From positions 1-54,987 of the forward strand of contig CAMFBN010000015.1 in assembly GCA_945948535.1 (NCBI GenBank): DNA of 54,987 bases. Direction: 5' to 3'. Position numbers and translations under genes: made by a program. Source of the DNA: an uncultured Clostridia bacterium (GTDB lineage Bacteria; Bacillota; Clostridia; Oscillospirales; Oscillospiraceae). How positions within the stretch are numbered: the stretch's first letter is position 1; each line of letters opens with the position of its first letter. Below the pieces are notes generated by a model. The model worked only from the letters and a program-made list of their open reading frames with translations. It was not told the DNA's origin and did not search any database. Below are positions 1 to 8,008 of this stretch, piece after piece.

Positions 1-235
1 CCTCTACCATGTTGTGCAGCAGGGTGCGGGTCAGGCCGTGCAGGGACTTGTGCAGGTGCTCCTCATCGGGACGGTCAACGATAACCTCGTTGCCCTCAAC
101 CTTGAGGATCATGTCGGGATGGAAGGTGTAGGTCAGGGTGCCCTTGGGGCCCTTAACGGTCACAACATTGCCCTCGGCAATGTCCACCGTAACGTTTGCC
201 GGGATGATAACCGGCTTTCTACCAATTCTAGACAT
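1..235 (-). CDS. rplF: 50S ribosomal protein L6 (N-terminal part; 3' end outside window)
   Basis: L6 is a primary 23S rRNA-binding protein near the factor-binding region of the large subunit. The visible part translates from an ATG at 235 as [17 protein letters not shown] and continues through a typical L6 first domain (KGPKGTL, then [22 protein letters not shown]). The left window edge cuts the gene after about 78 codons, so the second L6 domain is not visible. A TAAGGAGGATT ribosome binding site precedes the start. It follows rpsH by 14 nt, the usual spc-operon order. Confidence 0.97.
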   Translation of the reverse strand, partial: MSRIGRKPVIIPANVTVDIAEGNVVTVKGPKGTLTYTFHPDMILKVEGNEVIVDRPDEEHLHKSLHGLTRTLLHNMVE

Positions 236-249
236 TTACGAAATCCTCC

Positions 250-648
250 TTACCAGACGAAAGCCAGGACTTCGCCGCCGATGTGCAGCTCGCGAGCCTT
301 CTTGTCGGTCATAACACCCTTGGAGGTGGAGACGATGGCCACGCCCAGGCCCTTGAGAACCTTGGGCAGCTCGTCAGCACCGGCGTAGATCCGCAGGCCG
401 GGCTTGGAGACGCGCTTCAGGCCGGAAAGGGCGGGCTGCTTCTTCGCCAGATACTTCAGGGTGATGTGAATGACGCCCTGATTGCCGTTATCCACCAGAG
501 AGAAGGCCTTGATGTAGCCCTCGTCCAGCAGAATCTGCGCAATGGCCTTCTTCAGGTTGGAAGCGGGGACATCCACAGTGTCGTGTTTCGCAGAGTTAGC
601 GTTCCGGATACGGGTCAGCATATCTGCTACGGGATCGGTGATTTGCAT
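250..648 (-). CDS. rpsH: 30S ribosomal protein S8
   Basis: S8 binds helix 21 of 16S rRNA and is needed early in 30S assembly; in E. coli it is also the spc-operon translational repressor. The 132-residue product has the usual bacterial length, the family start [18 protein letters not shown], and the conserved C-terminal block [13 protein letters not shown]. An AGGAGGATTTAAAC site precedes the ATG. The gap to the upstream rpsZ (649-777) is 129 nt, far longer than other gaps in this operon, and is predicted here to be structured. Confidence 0.98.
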   Translation of the reverse strand: MQITDPVADMLTRIRNANSAKHDTVDVPASNLKKAIAQILLDEGYIKAFSLVDNGNQGVIHITLKYLAKKQPALSGLKRVSKPGLRIYAGADELPKVLKGLGVAIVSTSKGVMTDKKARELHIGGEVLAFVW

Positions 649-777
649 GTTTAAATCCTCCTATCAGAAGTTACGGGCTTTACCCGTTGAAGACCCGGAG
701 GTATCCGGGGAATGCGCCCCACTTCTGGGGCCATCTTCCCGGGACGCTCCGAATCTATATCACATTAGAAATTCGCC
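649..777 (-). other. Structured intergenic spacer between rpsZ and rpsH
   Basis: This 129-nt gap is exceptional in an operon whose other spacings are mostly 0-20 nt. It holds several short GC-rich inverted repeats: ACGGG/CCCGT around 673-687, CCCGG/CCGGG around 694-709, CCCC/GGGG around 717-731, and an outer GAAGA/TCTTC pair enclosing the last two. No ORF fits. It could be an mRNA control element for S8/L6 or an old insertion. Function is inferred only from position and self-complementarity. Confidence 0.4.
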
Positions 778-963
778 TTACCAGCTGGCCTTGCGGACAC
801 CGGGGATCTGGCCCTTGTAGGCCAGCTCGCGGAAGCAGATACGGCATACGCCGTAATCGCGCAGGTAAGCATGGGGTCTGCCGCAGATCTTGCAGCGGTT
901 ATAGCGGCGGCTGGAGAACTTGGCCTCAGCCTGCTGCTTCAGGATCATAGACTTCTTTGCCAT
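778..963 (-). CDS. rpsZ: 30S ribosomal protein S14 type Z (zinc-binding)
   Basis: S14 sits in the head of the 30S subunit beside S3 and S10. This is the short 61-residue form with two zinc-ligand pairs, CKIC near residues 24-27 and CRIC near 40-43. That marks the C+ paralogue found in most Firmicutes rather than the longer zinc-free form. The ATG at 963 is preceded by an AGGAGGATATAGC site. It is 17 nt downstream of rplE, as expected in the spc operon. Confidence 0.97.
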   Translation of the reverse strand: MAKKSMILKQQAEAKFSSRRYNRCKICGRPHAYLRDYGVCRICFRELAYKGQIPGVRKASW

Positions 964-980
964 TTGCTATATCCTCCTAA

Positions 981-1523
981 TCAAGCGGTGAAGGGAGCGC
1001 CCAGCTGAGTCAGCAGCTCTTTGGCTTCCTCGTCGGTGGTAGCGGTGGTGCAGATTGCGATGTCCATACCACGGATCTTGTCCACCTTGTCGTACTCGAT
1101 CTCAGGGAAGATCAGCTGCTCCTTCAGACCGAAGGCGTAGTTGCCGCGGCCGTCGAAGGAGTTGGGGTTGATGCCGCGGAAGTCGCGGACACGGGGCAGA
1201 GCCACGCTGAACAGACGGTCCAGGAACTCATACATCTTGTCGCCCCGCAGGGTGACCTTCACGCCGACCGTCTCGCCCTCACGGAGCTTGAAGTTGGCCA
1301 CGCTCTTACGAGCCTTGCAGGTCACGGGCTTCTGACCGGTAATGGCGGCCACATCCTTGCAGATGGCCTCGATTTCCTTGGCGTTGTTCTTGCTGTCACC
1401 GCAGCGGACGTTCACGATGACCTTGTCCAGCTTGGGGATCTGCATGACGCTCTTGTAGCCGAACTTCTTGTTCAGAGCGGGAGCGATCTCAGCAACATAC
1501 TTTTCTTTCATTCTGCTAGCCAT
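981..1523 (-). CDS. rplE: 50S ribosomal protein L5
   Basis: L5 binds 5S rRNA and forms part of the central protuberance, contacting P-site tRNA. The 180-residue product matches the family length and has the conserved segments [18 protein letters not shown] and RDFRGI, and ends in the late [17 protein letters not shown] motif. It opens MASRMKEKY, so a start at the second Met (MKEKYV) is possible; the first ATG at 1523 has the better upstream GAGGAGAG site. It lies between rplX and rpsZ in canonical order. Confidence 0.97.
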   Translation of the reverse strand: MASRMKEKYVAEIAPALNKKFGYKSVMQIPKLDKVIVNVRCGDSKNNAKEIEAICKDVAAITGQKPVTCKARKSVANFKLREGETVGVKVTLRGDKMYEFLDRLFSVALPRVRDFRGINPNSFDGRGNYAFGLKEQLIFPEIEYDKVDKIRGMDIAICTTATTDEEAKELLTQLGAPFTA

Positions 1524-1541
1524 GAAATTACTCTCCTCTCA

Positions 1542-1847
1542 TCAGATTTCGGCGCCGCACTTGCGGCAGACGCGGACCTTCTTGTCGCCATCGACCTTGT
1601 AGCCGACGCGAACGCCCTTGCCGCACTTCTCACAGAACAGGGCCACCTTGCAGGCGCGGATGGGGGTCTCCTTCTTCACGATGCCGCCGGCCTCGCCCTG
1701 CTGACGGGGCTTGGTGTGGCAGGTGGCGACGTTGACCTTCTCCACGATGACCTTGTTTTCGCTGGGCATGGCGACCAGCACCTTGCCCTTAACGCCCTTG
1801 TCCTTGCCGGACAGGACGATAACGGTATCATTCTTCTTAATGTTCAT
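1542..1847 (-). CDS. rplX: 50S ribosomal protein L24
   Basis: L24 starts 50S assembly by binding the 5' domain of 23S rRNA. The 101-residue protein begins with the KOW-type segment KKNDTVIVLSGKDKGVKGKV. It ends with two CxxC pairs (CEKCGK near residue 74 and CRKCGAEI at the C terminus), a zinc-ribbon-like arrangement common in Gram-positive L24. The start has a GGAGG site 5-8 nt upstream. It is co-transcribed with rplN upstream and rplE downstream. Confidence 0.97.
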   Translation of the reverse strand: MNIKKNDTVIVLSGKDKGVKGKVLVAMPSENKVIVEKVNVATCHTKPRQQGEAGGIVKKETPIRACKVALFCEKCGKGVRVGYKVDGDKKVRVCRKCGAEI

Positions 1848-1862
1848 TCCTTCGGTCCTCCA

Positions 1863-2231
1863 TTAGATGACTTCGGGGGCCAGAGACAGGATCTTCATGT
1901 AATCCTTCTCACGCAGCTCACGAGCCACAGGTCCAAAGATACGGGTACCCTTGGGGTTGTGGTCTTCCTTGATGATCACGGCTGCGTTCTCATCAAAGCG
2001 GACATAGGAGCCGTCCTCACGGCGAACGCCGCGCTTGGAGCGGACGATCACAGCCTTGACGACCTCGCCCTTTTTCACAGTGCCGCCGGGAGTGGCCTTG
2101 CGGACGGAAGCAACGATGACGTCACCGATGTTGCCGTACTTGCGCTTGGAGCCGCCCAGCACACGGATGCAGTGGATTTCCTTGGCGCCAGTGTTGTCGG
2201 CAACCTTCAGATAGCTTTCTTCCTGAACCAT
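1863..2231 (-). CDS. rplN: 50S ribosomal protein L14
   Basis: L14 contacts 16S helix 44 and forms an inter-subunit bridge. It is also the docking site for the silencing factor RsfS. The 122-residue length is exactly typical. The protein has the family signature [18 protein letters not shown] near residues 11-28 and the C-terminal [13 protein letters not shown] block. It starts [10 protein letters not shown] where many homologues start MIQ. An AGGAGGT site lies upstream of the ATG at 2231. Confidence 0.98.
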   Translation of the reverse strand: MVQEESYLKVADNTGAKEIHCIRVLGGSKRKYGNIGDVIVASVRKATPGGTVKKGEVVKAVIVRSKRGVRREDGSYVRFDENAAVIIKEDHNPKGTRIFGPVARELREKDYMKILSLAPEVI

Positions 2232-2246
2232 TTGTTTCCGACCTCC

Positions 2247-2507
2247 TTACTTCGCCTTTTCGATGATGCGAACCAGTCTCCAGCGCTTGTCCTTGGACAG
2301 GGGCCGGGTTTCCATGACCTCAACGGTGTCGCCGATGCCGCACTCGTTGTTCTCGTCGTGGGCCTTCAGCTTGTAGGTCCGCTTCATGGTCTTCTTGTAC
2401 AGAGGATGCTGCACGCTATCCTCAATTGCAACCACAATGGTCTTGTCCATCTTGTCGGAGACGACCTGACCGATTCTGGTTTTACGGAATGCTCTATTCT
2501 CAGTCAT
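2247..2507 (-). CDS. rpsQ: 30S ribosomal protein S17
   Basis: S17 is an OB-fold primary binder of 16S rRNA helices 7 and 11. The 86-residue protein has the conserved [14 protein letters not shown] segment near residues 12-25 and the [21 protein letters not shown] block near the C terminus. The ATG at 2507 follows an AGGAGGATACGTAA site. It is 13 nt downstream of rpmC, which is the standard L16-L29-S17-L14 order. Confidence 0.98.
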   Translation of the reverse strand: MTENRAFRKTRIGQVVSDKMDKTIVVAIEDSVQHPLYKKTMKRTYKLKAHDENNECGIGDTVEVMETRPLSKDKRWRLVRIIEKAK

Positions 2508-2520
2508 TTACGTATCCTCC

Positions 2521-2715
2521 TCAGACGTTGGTCTTCTCGCGAATAATGGTCTTGACGCGGGCAATGTCCTTCTTGGTCGCGGCGATCTGCATGGGGTTGT
2601 CCAGCTGGTTGGTTGCGTGCTGCATTCTCAGCATGAACAGGTCCTTCTTCAGCTCGTCCAGCTTCTTAGCCAGCTCTTCGACGGACAGATTCTTCAGTTC
2701 CTTTGCCTTCATCAT
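2521..2715 (-). CDS. rpmC: 50S ribosomal protein L29
   Basis: L29 lies beside L23 at the polypeptide exit tunnel and helps dock signal recognition particle and trigger factor. The 64-residue helical protein has the family pattern [11 protein letters not shown] followed by [20 protein letters not shown]. Its ATG at 2715 overlaps the TAA stop of rplP by one base (TAATG), so translation is probably coupled. The next codon is also ATG, so either Met could start the protein. Confidence 0.98.
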   Translation of the reverse strand: MMKAKELKNLSVEELAKKLDELKKDLFMLRMQHATNQLDNPMQIAATKKDIARVKTIIREKTNV

Positions 2716-3146
2716 TATTCACCACCAATCTCAGTTTCGGCTTCCTTGGTGATGATCCGGGTCTTGATGGGCAGCTTGTGCTGTGCCAGACGCAGAGCCT
2801 CGCGGGCGACCTCTTCGGACACGCCGCCGATCTCAAACATCACCTTCTGATTCTTAACGACTGCGACCCAGCCTTCGGGAGCGCCTTTACCGGAACCCAT
2901 ACGGGTGCCCAGGCCCTTCTTGGAATAAGGCTTGTCGGGGAAAATCTTGATCCAGACCTTACCGCCACGCTTGGTGTAACGGGTCATGGCGATACGGGCG
3001 GCCTCGATCTGGTTGCCGGTGATCCAGCCGGGCTCCAGAGCCTGGATACCGAACTCACCGTAAGCAACCTTGTTACCGCGGGAGGCAGTGCCGGTCATAC
3101 GACCACGCTGAACCTTGCGGTATTTCGCTCTCTTCGGCATCAGCAT
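2715..3146 (-). CDS. rplP: 50S ribosomal protein L16
   Basis: L16 supports A-site tRNA positioning and late 50S maturation. The 143-residue product begins [17 protein letters not shown] and has the central [14 protein letters not shown] segment and the [15 protein letters not shown] block, all diagnostic of bacterial L16. It overlaps rpmC by one base downstream and touches the rpsC stop at its own start codon, so three genes are tightly coupled here. Confidence 0.98.
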   Translation of the reverse strand: MLMPKRAKYRKVQRGRMTGTASRGNKVAYGEFGIQALEPGWITGNQIEAARIAMTRYTKRGGKVWIKIFPDKPYSKKGLGTRMGSGKGAPEGWVAVVKNQKVMFEIGGVSEEVAREALRLAQHKLPIKTRIITKEAETEIGGE

Positions 3147-3922
3147 TAGCGGTTACCTCCTTCACGGTTGTAGTTTCTTCTCTCGCCGCCCTGACGACGG
3201 TCACCGCCGGGACGACGGTCGCCGTTGCGGCGGTCGCCGCGGCGCTCACGACGCTCACGGGGAGCGGGTTCGGGAGTGGCAGCCCGGAGGGTGGTGTTCA
3301 GAACCTCGCCCTTGTAGATCCACACCTTCACGCCGATGCGGCCGTAGGTGGTGGCAGCCTCAGCGAAGCCGTACTCGATGTCGGCACGGATGGTCTGCAG
3401 GGGGATGGTGCCCTCGTGATAGCTCTCGGAGCGGGCGATTTCGGCACCGCCCAGACGGCCGGCGCAGGTGACCTTGATGCCCTTGGCACCCAGGCGGGTG
3501 GCCTGCTGCATGGCCTTCTTCATGGCCCGGCGGAAGGAGATACGCTTCTCCAGCTGCTGAGCGATGTTCTCAGCCACCAGCTGAGCGTTCAGGTCAGGGC
3601 TGCGAACCTCAACGATGTTCAGGTTCACGCTCTTGCCCAGCTTGCCCTCCATCTCCTTGCGCAGGTTCTCGATCTCAGCGCCGGCCTTGCCGATCACCAC
3701 GCCGGGACGGGAGCACCACAGGTTGATCTTGACCTTGCCGTTAGAACGCTCGATCTCGATCTTAGCCACGCCAGCGGCGTACAGCTTGTTCTTCAGATAC
3801 TTACGGATGTTGTAATCCTCGACGACCAGGTCGCCCACCTTGTCCTCACGGGCATACCAGCGGGAATCCCAGTCCTTGATTACGCCAACACGCAGTCCAT
3901 GGGGATTAACTTTCTGTCCCAT
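3146..3922 (-). CDS. rpsC: 30S ribosomal protein S3 with Arg/Gly-rich tail
   Basis: S3 lines the mRNA entry tunnel and contributes to mRNA helicase activity. The 258-residue protein begins [20 protein letters not shown] and has the KH-domain GKAGAEI motif near residues 77-83 and the C-terminal-domain block [12 protein letters not shown]. Beyond about residue 216 it carries a low-complexity Arg/Gly/Asp-rich tail built from RRxGDRR-like units. This makes it longer than the roughly 220-230 residues of many homologues. Extended basic S3 tails occur in other bacteria, so this is probably a real extension and not an error. An AGGAGGTAGCT site precedes the start. Confidence 0.97.
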   Translation of the reverse strand: MGQKVNPHGLRVGVIKDWDSRWYAREDKVGDLVVEDYNIRKYLKNKLYAAGVAKIEIERSNGKVKINLWCSRPGVVIGKAGAEIENLRKEMEGKLGKSVNLNIVEVRSPDLNAQLVAENIAQQLEKRISFRRAMKKAMQQATRLGAKGIKVTCAGRLGGAEIARSESYHEGTIPLQTIRADIEYGFAEAATTYGRIGVKVWIYKGEVLNTTLRAATPEPAPRERRERRGDRRNGDRRPGGDRRQGGERRNYNREGGNR

Positions 3923-3935
3923 AGCTACCTCCTGA

Positions 3936-4274
3936 TTAAGCCTTCTCGCTCACACCGATGGTGATGTGAGTGGTTCTCTTGTTGATCCGAACGAAACCAC
4001 GACGGGAAGCGATGCGGCCGCGCTTCAGGATGGGGCCGGGGTTCGCAACGCAGGTGGAAACGTACAGGTTTTCAGCGTTCAAGCCGTTGTTGTGCTCAGC
4101 GTTGGCAACAGCGCTCTTCAGCAGCTTAGCCATAGGCTCACAGGCTGCCTTGGAGGTCTGGCTCATCAGAGCAGCGGCGGTCTTAACGTCCTTGCCGCGG
4201 ATCATGTCGCAAACCAGCTTGACCTTACGAGGAGACATACGGACGAATTTAACATGTGCAAAAAATTCCATCAT
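3936..4274 (-). CDS. rplV: 50S ribosomal protein L22
   Basis: L22 has a globular surface domain and a long hairpin that narrows the nascent-peptide exit tunnel; tip mutations give macrolide resistance elsewhere. The 112-residue product has the family features [18 protein letters not shown] near the N terminus and [23 protein letters not shown] at the hairpin and C terminus. Two consecutive ATGs open the ORF; the second (MEFF) has the better spacing from GGAGG. It sits between rpsS and rpsC as expected. Confidence 0.97.
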   Translation of the reverse strand: MMEFFAHVKFVRMSPRKVKLVCDMIRGKDVKTAAALMSQTSKAACEPMAKLLKSAVANAEHNNGLNAENLYVSTCVANPGPILKRGRIASRRGFVRINKRTTHITIGVSEKA

Positions 4275-4283
4275 TCTACCTCC

Positions 4284-4562
4284 TTACTTGCTGTTCGCAG
4301 TCTTGCTGCCGGAGTGACCACGGAAGGTACGGGTGGGGACGAACTCGCCCAGCTTGTGACCGACCATGTCCTCGGTGATATAGACGGGAACGTGCTTCCG
4401 GCCGTCGTGGACCGCGATGGTGTGACCAACGAAGGAGGGGAAGATGGTGGAAGAACGAGACCAGGTCTTCAGAACCTTCTTTTCACCGGCCTTGTTCAGC
4501 TCCTCCACGCGCTTGTACAGCTCAGGAGCTACGAAAGGGCCCTTCTTGATACTTCTGCTCAT
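4284..4562 (-). CDS. rpsS: 30S ribosomal protein S19
   Basis: S19 is in the 30S head, pairs with S13, and contacts tRNA and the inter-subunit bridge. The 92-residue product has the standard length, start [15 protein letters not shown], and the conserved [20 protein letters not shown] and [15 protein letters not shown] segments. A GGAGGAAATGA site precedes the ATG at 4562. It lies 12 nt after rplB. Confidence 0.98.
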   Translation of the reverse strand: MSRSIKKGPFVAPELYKRVEELNKAGEKKVLKTWSRSSTIFPSFVGHTIAVHDGRKHVPVYITEDMVGHKLGEFVPTRTFRGHSGSKTANSK

Positions 4563-4574
4563 TTCATTTCCTCC

Positions 4575-5411
4575 TTACTTGCTGTTTCTGCGCTTGACGA
4601 TGAACTTATTGGAGCGGTTCTTCGTCTTGCGAGTCTTGTAACCCAGTGCGGGCTTGCCCCAGGGAGTCACAGGACCGGGACGGCCGACAGGAGCGCGGCC
4701 CTCACCACCACCATGAGGATGGTCGTTGGGGTTCATAACGGAGCCGCGGACGGTGGGACGGATGCCCATGTGACGCTTGCGGCCGGCTTTGCCGATGTGG
4801 ACGTTCTCGTGGTCCAGGTTGCCCACCTGACCGATGCAGGCGGTGCAGTTGGTACGGACGTAGCGAACCTCACCGGAGGGCAGACGAACCTGAGCCAGCT
4901 CGCCTTCCTTGGCCATCAGCTGAGCGGCGGCGCCGGCGCTGCGGACCAGCTGAGCGCCGTGGCCGGGCTGCAGCTCCACATTGTGGATCACAGTACCGAC
5001 AGGGATGTTGGCGATGGGCAGGCAGTTGCCGGGCTTGATGTCGGCATTGGCGGAAGCCACCACCACATCACCGGCCTTCAGGCCGTAAGGAGCCAGAATG
5101 TAGGACAGGGTGTTGTCCTCGTACTGGATGAGTGCGATATAAGCGGAGCGGTTGGGATCGTACTCGATGCGCTGCACGGTGGCGGGCATCTCGGTCTTCA
5201 GACGCTTGAAGTCGATCACACGGTACTTCCGCTTGTTTCCGCCGCCCTTGTGGCGGACGGTGATGTGACCATAGCTGTTGCGACCGGCATGCTTCTTCAG
5301 GGTCTCAACCAGGCTACGCTCAGGTTTTGCCTTCTTGTCCACGCCGTCGAAGCCGGAAACAGTCATGTTGCGGCGGGCGGCGGTGTAAGGCTTAAAAGTC
5401 TTAATTGCCAT
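4575..5411 (-). CDS. rplB: 50S ribosomal protein L2
   Basis: L2 is a large primary 23S rRNA binder needed for subunit association and close to the peptidyl transferase centre. The 278-residue protein has the RNA-binding middle ([17 protein letters not shown]) and the nearly invariant C-terminal block [19 protein letters not shown], including the functionally important His near residue 230. Length and motifs are normal. It follows rplW by 27 nt and an AAAGGAGAG site. Confidence 0.98.
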   Translation of the reverse strand: MAIKTFKPYTAARRNMTVSGFDGVDKKAKPERSLVETLKKHAGRNSYGHITVRHKGGGNKRKYRVIDFKRLKTEMPATVQRIEYDPNRSAYIALIQYEDNTLSYILAPYGLKAGDVVVASANADIKPGNCLPIANIPVGTVIHNVELQPGHGAQLVRSAGAAAQLMAKEGELAQVRLPSGEVRYVRTNCTACIGQVGNLDHENVHIGKAGRKRHMGIRPTVRGSVMNPNDHPHGGGEGRAPVGRPGPVTPWGKPALGYKTRKTKNRSNKFIVKRRNSK

Positions 5412-5438
5412 TTGCGTTTCTCTCCTTTTTGAGATTGA

Positions 5439-5732
5439 TTAGACCATGCCCTCGAAGAACTCGATGGTCTTGGAATCGGCAGTCAGGGTGACGACCGCCT
5501 TCTTGAACTCGGGCCGCTTGCCGGCGGGGTAAGCGCCGGTGCGCTTGACCTTGCCCTGCATACGGATGGTGTTGACCTTTGCGACCTTGACGCCGAAAGC
5601 CAGTTCCACGGCTTCCTTGATCTGGGTCTTGTTGGCGTTGACGTCCACCATGAAAACGTACTTCTTGTCAGCCACAGCCTCCATGGACTGCTCGGTGATG
5701 ACAGGTCTTCTGATGATATCGTAAGCGTTCAT
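5439..5732 (-). CDS. rplW: 50S ribosomal protein L23
   Basis: L23 sits at the exit of the nascent-peptide tunnel and is the main docking point for trigger factor and SRP. The 97-residue product begins [16 protein letters not shown] and has the conserved [17 protein letters not shown] segment and the basic loop around MQGKVKRTG. Its ATG overlaps the TAA stop of rplD by one base, so the pair is probably translationally coupled. Confidence 0.98.
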   Translation of the reverse strand: MNAYDIIRRPVITEQSMEAVADKKYVFMVDVNANKTQIKEAVELAFGVKVAKVNTIRMQGKVKRTGAYPAGKRPEFKKAVVTLTADSKTIEFFEGMV

Positions 5733-6355
5733 TATGCGAATACCTCCTCGATCTTCTGGAGGGCTGCCTTGTCAACAACCAGCTTGTTGGCGTTCAGCAC
5801 GTCGTAGGTGTTCAGCAGGTTGGCGAAGGTGACCTCGCAGCCGGGGATGTTGCGGCCGGACTTGACCACGTTCTGGTCAGCGGCGGCGGTGACAACCAGG
5901 GTCTTGGTGTCGCAGCCCACGGCCTTCAGGAACTTGGCAAACTCAGCGGTCTTGGGAGCGTCCATCTTGATGGCGTCGATGACCACCAGAGCGCTCTCGG
6001 CGACCTTGGCGCTCAGCACGCTCTTCAGCGCCAGCCGCTTGGCCTTCTTGTTCAGGCCGAAGCTGTAGGAGCGGGGCTTGGGAGCGAACACGATGCCGCC
6101 GTGGGTCCACTGGGGAGCACGGGTGCTGCCCTGACGGGCCCGGCCGGTGCCCTTCTGACGCCAGGGCTTACGGCCGCCGCCGGAAACCTCAGCGCGGGTC
6201 AGAGCGGACTGGGTGCCCTGACGCTTGTTTGCCAGATGATTCTTAACCGCGTCGTGAACGGCGGCGGTGTTGGGGGTAATGCCGAAAACTGCTTCGGAGA
6301 GTTCGATCTCGCCAACCAGCTTGCCGGACATATCATAAACATTCGTCTTAAGCAT
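5732..6355 (-). CDS. rplD: 50S ribosomal protein L4
   Basis: L4 is an early assembly protein whose loop reaches the exit tunnel; in enterobacteria it also represses the S10 operon. The 207-residue protein has the conserved loop [21 protein letters not shown] near residues 61-82 and a normal C-terminal domain. The start [19 protein letters not shown] matches the family. An AGGAGATCTTAA site precedes the ATG at 6355. It is 19 nt downstream of rplC. Confidence 0.98.
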   Translation of the reverse strand: MLKTNVYDMSGKLVGEIELSEAVFGITPNTAAVHDAVKNHLANKRQGTQSALTRAEVSGGGRKPWRQKGTGRARQGSTRAPQWTHGGIVFAPKPRSYSFGLNKKAKRLALKSVLSAKVAESALVVIDAIKMDAPKTAEFAKFLKAVGCDTKTLVVTAAADQNVVKSGRNIPGCEVTFANLLNTYDVLNANKLVVDKAALQKIEEVFA

Positions 6356-6374
6356 GATTTAAGATCTCCTTTCC

Positions 6375-7094
6375 TTAGCCTCTTGCGGAAGCCTTCTGGG
6401 GGTTTCTGCCGGAAGCCTTCTGCGGGTTCTTGCTGATGCCGGTCTCCACGTTCTTGACGCGGTTGTTCTTCACGGTGTTGCGGATGTAGACCAGACCGCC
6501 CTTGGGGCCGGGGATGGCGCCGCGGATGACGATCATGTTCAGCTCTGCGTCCACCTTCACAACTTCCAGGTTCTCGATGGTGACCTGCTCGTTGCCCATC
6601 TGACCAGCGCCGATCTTACCGGGGAAGATACGGGACTGATGAGAGGAAGCGCCCATGGAACCGGCGTGACGGTGAACAGGGCCGCCGCCGTGGGTCATGG
6701 GGGTGCGGCCGGCGCCGCAGCGCTTCACAGCGCCCTGGTAGCCGTGGCCCTTGGAAATACCGGTGACATCGATCATGTCGCCAGCGGCGAAGGTGTCCGC
6801 CTTGACCACGTCGCCCACGTTCATGTCAGCAGCGTTGTCCAGCTTAAACTCCTTCAGGTGCTTCTTTGCCTCGACGCCGGCCTTCTTCAGGTGGCCAGCC
6901 TCAGGCTTGGTCAGCTTGGACTCCTTGATGTCTTCGAAGCCCAGCTGGACGGCGGTGTAGCCGTCGGTCTCGACGGTCTTCTTCTGAGTGACGATGCAGG
7001 GGCCTGCTTCCACGACGGTAACAGGGATCACCTTGCCGCTCTCATCGAAGATCTGGGTCATACCCACTTTTTTGCCGATGATTGCTTTCTGCAT
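6375..7094 (-). CDS. rplC: 50S ribosomal protein L3 with duplicated C-terminal repeat
   Basis: L3 binds near the 3' end of 23S rRNA and reaches the peptidyl transferase centre. The 239-residue protein has the family start KAIIGKKVGMTQIFDE and the signature around GHGYQGAVKRCGAGRTPMTHGGG near residues 134-156. The C terminus ends in two copies of an NPQKAS unit encoded by a 24-nt direct duplication (about 6384-6431), giving a tail of about 20 residues beyond the usual end. The start has an AAGGAGTACC site. The gap to rpsJ contains hairpins. Confidence 0.97.
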   Translation of the reverse strand: MQKAIIGKKVGMTQIFDESGKVIPVTVVEAGPCIVTQKKTVETDGYTAVQLGFEDIKESKLTKPEAGHLKKAGVEAKKHLKEFKLDNAADMNVGDVVKADTFAAGDMIDVTGISKGHGYQGAVKRCGAGRTPMTHGGGPVHRHAGSMGASSHQSRIFPGKIGAGQMGNEQVTIENLEVVKVDAELNMIVIRGAIPGPKGGLVYIRNTVKNNRVKNVETGISKNPQKASGRNPQKASARG

Positions 7095-7139
7095 GTTTGG
7101 TACTCCTTTTTAATAGGTTATTGGTCGGCTTACCGCATT

Positions 7140-7223
7140 GGGACGGTTGCCGACATGACCCGTCCGCCCGATGCCAGACAGTGCGGGCTGCTTTGATTTG
7201 CTCTGTTACCAGCAAATCAGAGC
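7140..7223 (-). other. Paired hairpins between rpsJ and rplC
   Basis: The rpsJ-rplC spacer holds two stem-loops. One at 7190-7223 has arms GCTTTGATTTGCT and AGCAAATCAGAGC, complementary except for one mismatch, with an 8-nt loop; it overlaps the rpsJ stop codon. A second has GGACGG/CCGTCC arms near 7141-7166. Neither is followed by a T-run on the transcribed strand, so they do not look like intrinsic terminators. They may set relative expression or be a ribosomal-protein binding site; this is inference. Confidence 0.5.
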
Positions 7224-7525
7224 TTTATCTCAATCTCAACGCCAGCGGGAAGGTCCAGGCTCATCAGGGCCTCGATGGTCTTCTGGCTGGGGTTGAGGAT
7301 ATCGATCAGTCTCTTGTGGGTTCTGCGCTCGAACTGCTCACGGCTATCCTTGTCCTTGTGGACAGAGCGAAGGATGGTAACAACTTCCTTCTTGGTGGGC
7401 AGGGGGATGGGGCCGGAAACCTGGGCGCCGTTGCGCTTTGCGGTCTCCACGATCTTTGCAGCGCTGGAGTCGATCAGCTGGTGATCGTAAGCCTTCAGCC
7501 GAATGCGGATCATCTGGTTTGCCAT
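7217..7525 (-). CDS. rpsJ: 30S ribosomal protein S10
   Basis: S10 is in the 30S head; with NusB it also acts in transcription antitermination. The 102-residue product starts [19 protein letters not shown] and contains [21 protein letters not shown] and the conserved [12 protein letters not shown] segment. I chose the ATG at 7525 because it is 6-7 nt after a strong AAGGAGGAAAAC site and gives the family length. An upstream in-frame Met at 7717 would add 64 unrelated residues that lie in the leader. It is the first gene of the S10 operon. Confidence 0.97.
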   Translation of the reverse strand: MANQMIRIRLKAYDHQLIDSSAAKIVETAKRNGAQVSGPIPLPTKKEVVTILRSVHKDKDSREQFERRTHKRLIDILNPSQKTIEALMSLDLPAGVEIEIKL

Positions 7526-7794
7526 GGTTTGTTTTCCTCCTTGAATATCGTACTCAGTTTGCGTAGTGGCTGGGTACGGTCGAACTCCTCTGTCCGCGCC
7601 GCCGTGCGTATCATTCCGAGCCATGAAAAATGGCCGACCGAGGCCGACCCTTCTTCCGTTCCCGGCGATATACGCCAGCGCTTCCAGAAGCAGTTCAGCC
7701 GCCCGATGACCGGACATACTCCGCGGAAGTTACCGTTTTTCAACGCAATCTCCCGCATCATCGCAGTGCACGCGCAGTCTTTCCCCGCACGCGC
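7526..7794 (-). promoter_or_regulatory. 5' leader of the S10 ribosomal operon
   Basis: About 270 nt lie between the predicted transcription start near 7794 and the rpsJ start codon. That length suggests a control leader, since the S10 operons of other bacteria are autoregulated by a ribosomal protein acting on the leader RNA. I could not match it by eye to a known leader fold. A reading frame running through it into rpsJ has no recognisable protein character. Confidence 0.45.
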
Positions 7795-7800
7795 TCAAAT

Positions 7801-7829
7801 ATAATACCACCCCGAAAGGGAATTGTCAA
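7801..7829 (-). promoter_or_regulatory. Housekeeping promoter of the S10 operon
   Basis: Reading the minus strand, TTGACA (7829-7824) and TATTAT (7806-7801) are separated by exactly 17 nt, close to the sigma-A consensus. The -35 box is preceded by an A/T-rich stretch resembling an UP element. Transcription would start near 7794. Confidence 0.85.
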
Positions 7830-7865
7830 GCAAAATTTTAGAGAAAATCACAAAGTTTGCTTGAC
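7825..7865. promoter_or_regulatory. 10-bp perfect inverted repeat overlapping the S10 promoter -35
   Basis: GTCAAGCAAA at 7825-7834 and TTTGCTTGAC at 7856-7865 are exact inverted copies separated by 21 bp. One arm covers the -35 box. The spacing of about three helical turns between arm centres could suit a dimeric DNA-binding protein. No regulator is identified. Confidence 0.45.
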
Positions 7866-7880
7866 TTTTTCGTACAATCT

Positions 7881-7920
7881 GCGGGCGGCCAGTGGCCGCG
7901 GACAATGCGTTACGCACCCG
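7881..7920. repeat. 40-bp repeat copy R1, upstream of the S10 promoter
   Basis: This segment matches 35743-35782 at 36 of 40 positions in the same orientation. It contains the 15-bp palindrome GCGGCCAGTGGCCGC. It lies about 50 bp upstream of the S10 operon -35 box. The flanks (7866-7880 and 7921-8008) show no gene. Confidence 0.75.
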
Positions 7921-8008
7921 GGCAATCAACTTACATCCTTAGGGCCCCTCGACCGGAGGTGCTTAGGTAGGTAAAGGGGAAAACTACCGAGTTGCTTCGT
8001 AGGGTGGT

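Noticed and set aside
7626..7645. Possible attenuator (GGCC..GGCC followed by TTTTT) in the S10 leader
   Set aside because: The stem is only 4 bp with a 6-nt loop, too weak to call a terminator by eye.
7510..7761. 83-residue minus-strand frame across the S10 leader
   Set aside because: It overlaps the rpsJ start in another frame, has no family features and no good ribosome site. It lies in a leader expected to be non-coding RNA.
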